This document shows positions 24,291 to 32,541 of a stretch of DNA of 42,151 nt, one piece after another. The translations under genes were made by a program, and so were the position numbers. The notes beneath the pieces were generated by a model. The model ran no database searches. It saw nothing but the letters and a program-made list of their open reading frames with translations, and was not told the DNA's origin. Origin of the DNA: Lachnospiraceae bacterium (lineage in GTDB: Bacteria > Bacillota > Clostridia > Lachnospirales > Lachnospiraceae); NCBI GenBank assembly GCA_016283275.1, contig JAEEMP010000129.1, positions 1 to 42,151 on the forward strand. The letters are read 5' to 3'. How positions within the stretch are numbered: position 1 is the stretch's first letter; the number at the start of each line of letters is the position of its first letter.

Positions 24291-27200
24291 CTATTTCATG
24301 GTAAACAGCTTGTTTATCATATATTCCTTACGTCTGTATTCGTAGATCAGATGCTCGAGCGCATCGTAGTCCTGAAGTGTATGAGATATCACGATATCGT
24401 TGATCTCACTGAAGCGGCTCGTGGAGATGTCGCTTCCGATATCGCTCTTTGTAATGTTGCCGGATTCCGTAAGCTGCTCGGTACCGTCGATCTCCTCGGT
24501 AATGTAATACAAAAGGTTCTCACCGAAGAAAAGAACAAAGGACATTGAGTGAAGTCCGCCGTACATATCGGGCATTTCCCTTGTAATGTACTCTCCCTGC
24601 GATTCGTCGTCCGCTTCCACGATATAGTGGATCTTTACCTTTCTGTCGGGTTCGGTCTTGTACTCGATAAACGTCTTGTCCGCAAAACGGTTTATCTCTT
24701 CGACGCCCTGCTCCATAAACTCCTTAAAGTAGGAAAGATATATGCCTTCGCCGATAAGGTCGTCTAAAAATTCATTGATGTAATCCCTTATCGTCTCATC
24801 GACCATGTTCTTGTTTTCGGCATAAAACTTTATGTATGCAAGCTTGCATACCTTAAGCATCTTTTCGCCCTGACCCTTTAACCTGGTAAGTTCTTCGAAC
24901 ACAAAGCTTTCGGTAAGCTGTTCTTTTACAAAGTAGTCGTATGAGCACTGTGTAAGGAAGGCCATCCTTATGTTCTGGTTGGCTCCGGTGCTTATGTACT
25001 TTCTGTAAATATCCATCCGCTCCGACACATAATAACCCGTAAACAGCATCTGGACGATAAGCTTTTCGCACATGCCGTGCACGTCGATATCGAAGTTCTC
25101 GGCTGCTGTAAAGAGCTTTCTTAAATCCTTTGTCATGCCGTTATAATTGTCGCAAAGGTATTTAAGTATCGTCTCATCGTATTTGTTCTTAAAGAAACAA
25201 TATGCACTCATGTCGGTTATATCGTCCGACGGTTCAAAATCGCCTCTTACGATGAGATTCGAGCAAAGTTTTACAAGGTCCCTTAAATCCACGCCCTCTA
25301 TGCCGAAATCAAATATCCATTCAAGAGCCTTATCGTACATGCCGCGCATGATCATGTATTTTACGCAGGTATTTCTCTCTTTTGCATTCATTTCCTCGGC
25401 ATTTAAGCTTTCAAGCAAAAGATCGAGCTCCCTTATACGGTCGTTGTCGTAGTAATACTGCATGATCTTTGAACGTATCTCGGCCTTGTAGGCTGTATCT
25501 ATTTCGGGAGCATCCAGTATCCTCTGATATCTTATGCGGTTCTCGTCGTCGATCTCCACCATTTCGCTTGAGCATTCACAGGCGTAGACATCAAAAGAAA
25601 GATTGTCGTCCACATGGGGAAGAAGCATGTTTGCAAGCTTACCGGGTACGATCAGCTTCTCTATGTCGTAATCGACCGACTTCATATATCTGTTTGAGAA
25701 GTTATCCTCAAACATGATGTCAAAATCCTTGTTGTATATGGGCACGAATGCCTCATGATCGACTATCGGATATGATGTTCCCACAACCTCGCGGCTCTGA
25801 TATACGATCACCCTCTGCGGAAGATCGGAGCTTATGCTTATCCTGTGCGTGAATATGAGCTTGGCAAGCTTTACAGCCATATCCCTTGATATGACATTTT
25901 CGCTCAGAACAAAGCGGTATATTATCGCAAGGTCTTTGTTCATATGACCTTCGGCGATCTGATTGATCGTAAATCTGTCTATCTGCTCCTTATATGTCGG
26001 GAATATATCTTCAAGCTGCTCGCGGTTTTCGATGACGCGTGCATAAAGGTATGCGGTAAGCTTCCAGTCAAGTTCGTTCTGGTAAGAAAAATAAAGGTAT
26101 ACCATCTTGGGAAGTTCATTGACCCTTACCGTGTCCATGCTCATCATGTAATATTCGTATATCTTGGTGACCCTTGCCTCTTCTTCAAGTGCGAGCTTAT
26201 ACCACTGGAAGTATTCGGGGCCCTTTTTGTCGTGTGCTATCAAAAGAGTACACAGAACAGTCAGTGCATCGACGGATTGAAGCACATCGTAGCATGACTT
26301 TAATATCTCTATGAGGCTGCGCGTATACCACTTTCCGCTGCCCGCAAGATATACGACCTGTCTTGCGACTTCGTTTGTAAGAAGGTGTTCCTTGACCATG
26401 TAACTTAAGATCCTAAGCTCCACGGTATTTAAATCCGCAAGGAGGGCTGAATTTAAAAGAAGCATATTGGCTGCTTCCACATACATGACGGGACTTGTGC
26501 AGCCAAGGGACAGCTGGTTCGTGATAAATACCCATTTTTTTGTGGGACTTACCGCATATTCGGCGGAAAGATAGAGCAAAAGCCATGCCACACGCCAGTT
26601 TGACGTATCCCTGTTGTATATGTTCTCAACCTCTTCGGTTATCCTGTCTATATAATCCTCTTCACGGTTTATAAGCGTTGTGAGATAGAGGAAATATGCC
26701 CAGCTTGAGGTCGTATAATCGGTGTCCGGATCAAATTCGGGTTCTATCTGATCGAGTATCCATTTTGCCTCGTTGTACCGCTCCTCCGTGATAAGAAGCT
26801 GCGCCTTGAACATCCTTATGTTCTTTTCCGACGGCTTAAGCGATAAGAGCCTGTCCACTATCTTGCCGGTCTCGGCTATCCATGTATCGGTCGTTATGTT
26901 CTTAAGACGGAAGGCCTTATAGTAGGTCACCATCTCCATAAGGATGCGATCGTATTCGATCTTTTTCGAGATCTCGGACTTAATGAGCACATTCTGCACG
27001 ACCTTGACCGTTACTTCAAACGAAGTGAAAGCGTTAAAGAACCTTATGGTCGCGTAATTGTTGCCGCTGTGAAGTCTTTCCGGATTTATCACAAAAGAAA
27101 AATGCAGGTAATTCCCCAGAAAATCATTGTCCGAAAGGGTTTGGGCGGAAAGTTCCACAAAATCCGCATCACAGATGACCGAAAGCGAAGTATAACCCCA

Positions 27201-27896
27201 GCCGTTTCTTGTAATATCTATGTATTCTTCCCTTGCCTCTTCGGGTTCTTCCAAAACGACCGTATCACGATCCACAAGATATTCCGTGGGCTGCTTTTTA
27301 TTTATCTTTAAAAGAAATTCTTCGACGTTCTGTTCGTTTCCGTAGTAAGCCGAAAGACCCATATATGCTCTTAAAAACTGCCTGTCGTTTCCTTTGAAAA
27401 GTTCCTTGAAACGGTCGGAATAGAAAAGCTTGACCGCCTCATCCCAGTCAGTCTTTGCAAGATTGGCAAAATGGAAAAGATTTCTGATATTTCCAAGACT
27501 TGAATCAAGTGTCGAATGAGCGATGTTTACCACATACGGAAGATAGTATTCGCCGTGGTTGGATACCACGTGGATCTCTCCCTTTACAACGTCCCCCTCG
27601 GCAAGGCCCTTTGTGGAGAACGAATATCCTATCTGCTCTCCGGTCCCCGAAAAACTGTCCGTAAGAAGATGCATACGGATATCATTGGCATAGATAAAAC
27701 CTTCGGAAGCGGTGCCCGACGGGCAGATGATGTCAAAAGAACCCGTGTAAAGCTCATCGGGAGACAGACTGAGCTCTATGCGGGCACACGAAAAATCGAT
27801 CGACCCTTTATCATATTCGAATTTTTCTTCTAAGATCCTGTCGATTACCTGCTTCATCGATGCTCCGGGAAAAGAAAAAAGATTATATGCGCCCAT
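24291..27896 (-). CDS. Large scaffold protein, DUF5717-like
   Basis: The 1201-aa soluble protein has no signal peptide. Two beta-sandwich regions are seen near the N-terminus (about 25-145, with IELSLSPDELYTGSFDI; and about 205-310, with GYTSLSVICDADFVELSA). A long run of helical, TPR-like repeats follows (about 320-1030), then a final beta-rich segment (about 1045-1150, HYIVEADDES and SFVLFFGENLLYYITEE) before a charged helix. No catalytic motif was found. Its size and place beside the actin-like gene match DUF5717 proteins, which I know only as a family of unknown function. It is the first gene of the operon, with a very short leader of about 12 nt and only GCGGAA before the ATG. A role as a scaffold for the downstream products is inference. 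Confidence 0.75.
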   Translation of the reverse strand: MGAYNLFSFPGASMKQVIDRILEEKFEYDKGSIDFSCARIELSLSPDELYTGSFDIICPSGTASEGFIYANDIRMHLLTDSFSGTGEQIGYSFSTKGLAEGDVVKGEIHVVSNHGEYYLPYVVNIAHSTLDSSLGNIRNLFHFANLAKTDWDEAVKLFYSDRFKELFKGNDRQFLRAYMGLSAYYGNEQNVEEFLLKINKKQPTEYLVDRDTVVLEEPEEAREEYIDITRNGWGYTSLSVICDADFVELSAQTLSDNDFLGNYLHFSFVINPERLHSGNNYATIRFFNAFTSFEVTVKVVQNVLIKSEISKKIEYDRILMEMVTYYKAFRLKNITTDTWIAETGKIVDRLLSLKPSEKNIRMFKAQLLITEERYNEAKWILDQIEPEFDPDTDYTTSSWAYFLYLTTLINREEDYIDRITEEVENIYNRDTSNWRVAWLLLYLSAEYAVSPTKKWVFITNQLSLGCTSPVMYVEAANMLLLNSALLADLNTVELRILSYMVKEHLLTNEVARQVVYLAGSGKWYTRSLIEILKSCYDVLQSVDALTVLCTLLIAHDKKGPEYFQWYKLALEEEARVTKIYEYYMMSMDTVRVNELPKMVYLYFSYQNELDWKLTAYLYARVIENREQLEDIFPTYKEQIDRFTINQIAEGHMNKDLAIIYRFVLSENVISRDMAVKLAKLIFTHRISISSDLPQRVIVYQSREVVGTSYPIVDHEAFVPIYNKDFDIMFEDNFSNRYMKSVDYDIEKLIVPGKLANMLLPHVDDNLSFDVYACECSSEMVEIDDENRIRYQRILDAPEIDTAYKAEIRSKIMQYYYDNDRIRELDLLLESLNAEEMNAKERNTCVKYMIMRGMYDKALEWIFDFGIEGVDLRDLVKLCSNLIVRGDFEPSDDITDMSAYCFFKNKYDETILKYLCDNYNGMTKDLRKLFTAAENFDIDVHGMCEKLIVQMLFTGYYVSERMDIYRKYISTGANQNIRMAFLTQCSYDYFVKEQLTESFVFEELTRLKGQGEKMLKVCKLAYIKFYAENKNMVDETIRDYINEFLDDLIGEGIYLSYFKEFMEQGVEEINRFADKTFIEYKTEPDRKVKIHYIVEADDESQGEYITREMPDMYGGLHSMSFVLFFGENLLYYITEEIDGTEQLTESGNITKSDIGSDISTSRFSEINDIVISHTLQDYDALEHLIYEYRRKEYMINKLFTMK

Positions 27897-27914
27897 AATT
27901 CCGCATACTAGGTA

Positions 27915-27923
27915 ATTATAGCA
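27915..27923 (-). promoter_or_regulatory. Extended -10 promoter of the DUF5717-DUF5716 operon
   Basis: On the minus strand TGCTATAAT holds a perfect TATAAT (27915-27920) with the extended TG. The -35 region at about 27938-27943 is poor. The transcription start would be near 27908, only about 12 bases before the ATG. Confidence 0.6.
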
Positions 27924-27968
27924 TATATTACCGTGTGGTGCGAGTATTTATGAACAATTAAAGAGCGG

Positions 27969-28000
27969 AAAAAAATCGGGCAGACAATTATGTCCGCCCG
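27969..28000 (-). terminator. Intrinsic terminator after htpG
   Basis: CGGGCAGACA (27977-27986) pairs with TGTCCGCCCG (27991-28000) with one mismatch and a 4-nt loop. On the minus strand it is followed by A and seven T residues, 20 bp beyond the htpG stop. Confidence 0.92.
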
Positions 28001-28020
28001 ACGCAATATGTACTGTCTTT

Positions 28021-30060
28021 TTACTTATTTTCGGTAAGTTTTACAAGAATATCGTTGCTTCTTTGGATGAATCTCGTCATCTCATCGGCAGCAAGAGGAG
28101 CCTGCTGAAGCTTTGCAAGATCGTATAACTGCTCCGCAAACATGCCCGATTCCTCGGAATCCTTGTGAGCGGAAATATAATCGACCAGAGGATGATTGGC
28201 GTTAAGTATGAGCGTCTCTCCGTCAGAACCTCCGAACATCGAAGGATCCATGCCCGGCATAGCGTACATCTTCATCATGTCCTGCATACGGCGGCTTTCC
28301 TCGGAAAGTGTGATCATCGATGCGATCTTCTTGTTCTTAAGCTTCTCTACCTTGACCTTTAAGTCTTTCTTCTTTAAAGCCTTTTCAAATACGGGCTTTA
28401 ATTCTTCGGCCTGCTTGTCGAGTTCTTCCTGTGCCTTCTTTGAGGTCTTGTTCTTAAGAGAATCGGTGATGTCGGCATCGATCCTTAAGAACTTTATGCC
28501 TTCGTTCTTGGCTTCAAGCTGTGAGATGAAAGGCTGGTCGATATTGTGCTTTAATATGACCGCATCCATCTTGGCCTGCTTAAACATATTGATGTACTGA
28601 CTCTGCTGTATCTCGTCGGTCACATAGTATATGGTCTTCTCTTTCTTTTCCTCTTCGGCGGACTCTTCCTTTTCGTCCACCACTTCGGCTTCAACCTTTT
28701 CGCCGTTTTCGTCCGTAGCCTCGGCATCCGTATCTATAGGCTTGACCGCAAGGCATTCGGGAAGGGTTAAGTACTTTCCGTCAAGATTCTTAAAGAGGAT
28801 GTAGTCTGTCATCTTCTCGCAGAACTTATCGTCCTTTAAGCAGCCGAACTTGATGAACGGGCTTATGTCTTCCCAGTACTTTTCATACTCTTCTTTTTCG
28901 GTCTTGCACATGCCCGAAAGCTTATCGGCAACTTTCTTGGTGATATAGTCGGAGATCTTCTTTACAAAACCGTCGTTCTGAAGCGCAGAACGCGATACGT
29001 TTAACGGAAGATCGGGACAATCCAGAACACCCTTTAAAAGAAGTAAAAATTCCGGAATGACTTCCTTGATGTTATCGGCAATAAATACCTGATTGTTGTA
29101 AAGCTTTATGGTCCCTTCGATCGATTCGTACTCGGTATTGATCTTCGGGAAGTAGAGGATACCCTTTAAGTTGAAAGGATAATCCATATTTAAGTGTATC
29201 CAGAAAAGGGGCTCCTTGTAATCTTTGAATACGTCTCTGTAAAACTTCTTGTAATCCTCGGGGGTACATTCATTGGGATGTCTGTTCCACAAAGGATTGG
29301 TCTCGTTTAAAAGTTCGGGACGCTTTTCGATCTTAAGCTTGATCTCTTCGCCTTCTTTTTCGGGAGCGATGGTCTCGACGATCACATCACTGTCGAGTTT
29401 TTCATCCATCTTGATGATCTCGGTTCCCTTGGGATCTTCCGAAAGATATATCTCGGTAGGCATGAACGAACAATACTTTTCGATCACTTCTCTTGCTTTG
29501 TATTTGTTGCAGAACTCAAGAACGTCATCGTTGACGAAAAGAGTGATCTTCGTGCCGACTTCCTTCTTGTCGCCTTCCTTCATGTCAAACTCGGTACCGC
29601 CGTCGCATTCCCAATGTACGGGCTTTGCGTCCTTTTTGTAGGAAAGGGTATCGATATGTACTTCCTTTGCTACCATAAATGCAGAATAGAAGCCCAGTCC
29701 GAAGTGGCCGATTATCTGATCGTCATTGGCCTTGTCCTTGTATTTTTCGATGAAATCGGTCGCGCCCGAAAATGCTATCTGATTGATGTATTCATCAACT
29801 TCATCTTCGGTCATACCGAGGCCGTTATCTATAAATGTAAGTGTCTTGTCAGTTGAATTGACAATCACGTCGATCCTTCCTTTATAACCCTGCGGAAGAT
29901 CGTACTCGCCCATCATGTTAAGTTTCTTAAGCTTCGTGATAGCATCGCATCCGTTTGAGATAAGTTCACGGAAGAAAATATCATGATCGGAATACAGCCA
30001 CTTCTTGATGATCGGGAAGATATTCTCGCTGTTGATCGATAAATTGCCTTGTTTTGCCAT
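28021..30060 (-). CDS. htpG: Chaperone protein HtpG (Hsp90 family)
   Basis: The 679-aa Hsp90 shows the N-terminal ATP-binding domain motifs FFRELISNGCDAITK (catalytic Glu32 and Asn36), FIDNGLGMT (77-85) and GHFGLGFYSAFMV (about 120-133), then the middle domain and the C-terminal dimerisation domain. It assists folding of client proteins with ATP in the cytoplasm. The start is ATG at 30060, with GAAGGC upstream; the ATG 18 bases earlier is less well placed. Odd: residues about 441-475 form a strongly acidic insertion (many Glu and Asp) just before TIYYVTDEIQQSQY. Promoter and CIRCE element lie upstream, so HrcA control is likely. Confidence 0.97.
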   Translation of the reverse strand: MAKQGNLSINSENIFPIIKKWLYSDHDIFFRELISNGCDAITKLKKLNMMGEYDLPQGYKGRIDVIVNSTDKTLTFIDNGLGMTEDEVDEYINQIAFSGATDFIEKYKDKANDDQIIGHFGLGFYSAFMVAKEVHIDTLSYKKDAKPVHWECDGGTEFDMKEGDKKEVGTKITLFVNDDVLEFCNKYKAREVIEKYCSFMPTEIYLSEDPKGTEIIKMDEKLDSDVIVETIAPEKEGEEIKLKIEKRPELLNETNPLWNRHPNECTPEDYKKFYRDVFKDYKEPLFWIHLNMDYPFNLKGILYFPKINTEYESIEGTIKLYNNQVFIADNIKEVIPEFLLLLKGVLDCPDLPLNVSRSALQNDGFVKKISDYITKKVADKLSGMCKTEKEEYEKYWEDISPFIKFGCLKDDKFCEKMTDYILFKNLDGKYLTLPECLAVKPIDTDAEATDENGEKVEAEVVDEKEESAEEEKKEKTIYYVTDEIQQSQYINMFKQAKMDAVILKHNIDQPFISQLEAKNEGIKFLRIDADITDSLKNKTSKKAQEELDKQAEELKPVFEKALKKKDLKVKVEKLKNKKIASMITLSEESRRMQDMMKMYAMPGMDPSMFGGSDGETLILNANHPLVDYISAHKDSEESGMFAEQLYDLAKLQQAPLAADEMTRFIQRSNDILVKLTENK

Positions 30061-30123
30061 AAAAACGCCTTCTTTCATATATTCTTACGGGATCCGCCCG
30101 CGATAATTTTCTCAACAAGATAG

Positions 30124-30152
30124 ATTTTAAGAGCCGAAAAATTAAAAGTCAA
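30124..30152 (-). promoter_or_regulatory. Sigma-A promoter of htpG
   Basis: On the minus strand TTGACT (30147-30152) and TAAAAT (30124-30129) are separated by 17 bp. The start of transcription would be near 30117, leaving a leader of about 57 nt. Confidence 0.8.
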
Positions 30153-30159
30153 CAATAAA

Positions 30160-30186
30160 TTAGCACTCGGAAGTTCCGAGTGCTGA
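30160..30186. promoter_or_regulatory. CIRCE element (HrcA operator) upstream of htpG
   Basis: TTAGCACTC (30160-30168), nine bases, then GAGTGCTGA (30178-30186) match the CIRCE consensus TTAGCACTC-N9-GAGTGCTAA in 17 of 18 positions. The spacer GGAAGTTCC extends the symmetry, so 23 bases form a palindrome. It lies upstream of the -35 box. As RNA the palindrome is also a strong hairpin and could terminate the prsA-like transcript that ends at 30238, though the tract after it is only AT-rich. Confidence 0.85.
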
Positions 30187-30237
30187 TTATCGGCTTTAAA
30201 CCCGCATAAATACAGGCTTTATCCATTTCTAAAACTT

Positions 30238-31296
30238 TTATAAACCACCAAGATATTCGTCGGAAAACATATTTGAAGTCGTAACGTCTTCATCGGTTAT
30301 AAGCTTAATGGAAGCGTAAAGATCTTCGTTTAAGTTTTTCTTTATACCCACCACAAAACTGTTGTAAGTCTCTTCAAAAACCTTTTCCTGACGTTCTTTG
30401 ACTATCTTGACCTTGTTTTGCTGTGTCTCGTCCACATCGAAGGTGCTGACGCACTTAATGATATGATAACCGAACTCCGTCTCCACAACCTCGGATATCT
30501 CGCCGTTATCCAGCATGAACGCGGCGTCTTCAAAAGCCTGTGCCATTTCACCTCTTCCAAACGAATAGGTGGTCTCATCATCTTCGTTGTACTCGGCGGC
30601 AAGAAGTTCAAAATCAACCGGTTCCTCTTCCGAAACCGCCATTTCTCTTATCTCTTCGGCTTTTTTACGTGCTTCTTCCCTGGCTCTTTCCGTATACTCA
30701 AATCTCTTGCCGTCACCGCTTAAACCGTAGGTCTTTATGAGTATATGCTGGACCGTAACGGTCCTCGCCTCATCATCGCTTATCTCGGGATTGATGTCCT
30801 TGATGATGTAGGCGTAGACCCTGTTTGCGATGACATATTCTTTAAAGATCTCTTCAACCGTCTCCGGTGTCGCTCCGGTAAGCTCGATCTCCTTTGGAGA
30901 AAGCGTACCATAATAGGCCGATGCGCGTTCTTTTATCGTATTTAAGTCATCTTCCGAAAGCGTTATCTCATAGTCCTCGGCCATAAGGTTCATGACCTTG
31001 ACCTGGGCTACCTTGGCAAGCACCATGTCCTTTATGCTTTCGGACAGTTCTCTTCCGTTTAAGGATTTTGTCCATATCTCTGAGCCGAATACCTTTTCGT
31101 AATCGTTCTGTGCGTTCGTAAGATACAGCATCATCTCGGGCACATAGCAGGAAAGCGTATTGATGCGCATAAGCTCGCCTTCCTCAAAATCCGTGGTGAT
31201 GATGATGTTCTTATCTTCGCAGCCCGAAAGGACCATGGTCGATAAGGCCAAAAGCATCATTATTAACTTGCTTTTATGAATGAATCTTTTAAACAA
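30238..31296 (-). CDS. PrsA-type foldase lipoprotein (parvulin peptidyl-prolyl isomerase)
   Basis: The 352-aa protein starts with a lipoprotein signal peptide (basic residues, hydrophobic LIMMLLALSTMV, lipobox LSGC with Cys26). A parvulin domain follows at about residues 180-285: TVQHILIKTYG, YSFGRGEMAQAFEDAAFML and SEVVETEFGYHIIKC. Family members fold exported proteins at the outer face of the membrane. The start is TTG at 31296, with GGAG six bases upstream, overlapping the PHP gene end by 8 bp. It closes the thyA-DHFR-PHP-prsA cluster. The region between residues 30 and 170 is helical, as in SurA/PrsA N-domains. Confidence 0.88.
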   Translation of the reverse strand: MFKRFIHKSKLIMMLLALSTMVLSGCEDKNIIITTDFEEGELMRINTLSCYVPEMMLYLTNAQNDYEKVFGSEIWTKSLNGRELSESIKDMVLAKVAQVKVMNLMAEDYEITLSEDDLNTIKERASAYYGTLSPKEIELTGATPETVEEIFKEYVIANRVYAYIIKDINPEISDDEARTVTVQHILIKTYGLSGDGKRFEYTERAREEARKKAEEIREMAVSEEEPVDFELLAAEYNEDDETTYSFGRGEMAQAFEDAAFMLDNGEISEVVETEFGYHIIKCVSTFDVDETQQNKVKIVKERQEKVFEETYNSFVVGIKKNLNEDLYASIKLITDEDVTTSNMFSDEYLGGL

Positions 31297-32050
31297 TCAG
31301 ATCTCCGACGCGTGTATACCAGTGCTCGCCGTTCGTGAGCACATAATCTTCTTTGTTTCTTACTCTTTTTACGAAATCCGCAAGCGAATCAAGCTTTGTG
31401 GGGAAGGCCATGCCGCCGCCGAAAGGATCGTTTACATGTATATCCGAACCGGCCGTGGTGCAAAAACCGTGTTCTTTGGCATAAGCTATGGCTCTTGTGT
31501 CAAATACGGGATCGTTATGTGAAGTCGATCTCGAATTTGAGTGTGTGGCGTTTATGATCTCGCAGCCGTCCACATCGTCCGGATAGAGGCGGACCTTATC
31601 GATATACCACTCTTCTCTGTAAGGGTGTGCCTGGATGACGATGGCATCCGTCGTATGTATGATCTTGATCTGCTCGCTTACCGGAGCTTCTTTTAACTCT
31701 TCGTGATCGAGCATCCATTCGGGAGAGATGCCGTATATCAAAAACTCGGGACCGCCGTAACCGGCTTCATATCCGGGAAATACCTGAAGGCCGATCTTGT
31801 CGCCCGTTTCCTTGGCATCTCTGTAACCCGCAAAAAAATTATCGATCCATTCCTTCCACGGAAGCGACCTGTCTATTGAGGTGTTGCCTCCCCAGTTATG
31901 ATCGGTAACGATGATACCCGTATAACCGTACTCCTTATGTGCTATGGCCTGCTCGGCCCCCGTAGATCTTGCACACTTGCTCGCCTGGCTCGTGTGAAGA
32001 TGCGTTTCGTACAAATAAGGGTATTTTTCCCTTAACTCTTCAACTGTCAT
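31289..32050 (-). CDS. PHP-domain metal-dependent phosphoesterase
   Basis: The 253-aa PHP superfamily protein shows the metal-ligand motifs in order: ETHLHTSQASKC (His17, His19), VTDHNW, IQAHPYREEW and TAGSDIHVND. PHP proteins hydrolyse phosphoesters such as histidinol phosphate or nucleotide 3',5'-bisphosphates; the substrate here is unknown. The length is that of small stand-alone PHP enzymes. The ATG overlaps the stop of the DHFR-like gene (ATGA), with AAGGA upstream. Confidence 0.9.
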   Translation of the reverse strand: MTVEELREKYPYLYETHLHTSQASKCARSTGAEQAIAHKEYGYTGIIVTDHNWGGNTSIDRSLPWKEWIDNFFAGYRDAKETGDKIGLQVFPGYEAGYGGPEFLIYGISPEWMLDHEELKEAPVSEQIKIIHTTDAIVIQAHPYREEWYIDKVRLYPDDVDGCEIINATHSNSRSTSHNDPVFDTRAIAYAKEHGFCTTAGSDIHVNDPFGGGMAFPTKLDSLADFVKRVRNKEDYVLTNGEHWYTRVGDLIV

Positions 32051-32541
32051 TTTGTCCTTCTTTCGTACTTCAAAAAGTTATAGATTATATCAAAGCAGTA
32101 CATTTCATCCGAATCGGCCGTAATTGAAAAAGCCTCGTCCCGGTCAAGATCAGGTATCGATGCGTCTGCATTGTATTCATAATCGATTTTGGTCACATGG
32201 AAGGTGTCAATGTCATCATAGAAAGCATTGTAAAGAGAAGCCCCGTGAATTATGTAAACCTCTTCATCCGCTTCTTTTTCCAATGCTTTTTTAAGATCGT
32301 CTATCGATTCATAACAGAAAGCACCCTTTATATCACCCTTTGAACCATCAAGATATATATAATTTCTGCATCCTTTTACGGGCTGAAGACCGGGTAATTC
32401 GGAAAGAAAATGCACATCGTACACTATAGTCTTTCCGCTTACGGTCGAAAGCATCGTCTTCTTCTCGGCCGGTATGGATACAAGCGGTTTATTCTTTAAA
32501 GACACCGAAAAGTTATTGTCGACAGTGACTATAGCATTCAC
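32047..32541 (-). CDS. Dihydrofolate reductase-like protein, divergent
   Basis: The 164-aa protein aligns by eye with DHFR throughout: the start MNAIVTVDNNFSVS, LVSIPAEKKTM with Glu26 in the place of the catalytic acidic residue, EVYIIHGASLYNAF, DTFHVTKI and SIPDLDRDEAF near the end. The usual (V)MGRKT segment of the NADPH site is VYDVHF here, and the GG of the IGGA loop is HG, so cofactor binding may be altered. It directly follows thyA with a GTG start inside the thyA stop (TAGTG), preceded by GAGGTGG. DHFR would recycle the dihydrofolate made by ThyA. Activity of this copy is uncertain. Confidence 0.75.
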   Translation of the reverse strand: MNAIVTVDNNFSVSLKNKPLVSIPAEKKTMLSTVSGKTIVYDVHFLSELPGLQPVKGCRNYIYLDGSKGDIKGAFCYESIDDLKKALEKEADEEVYIIHGASLYNAFYDDIDTFHVTKIDYEYNADASIPDLDRDEAFSITADSDEMYCFDIIYNFLKYERRTK

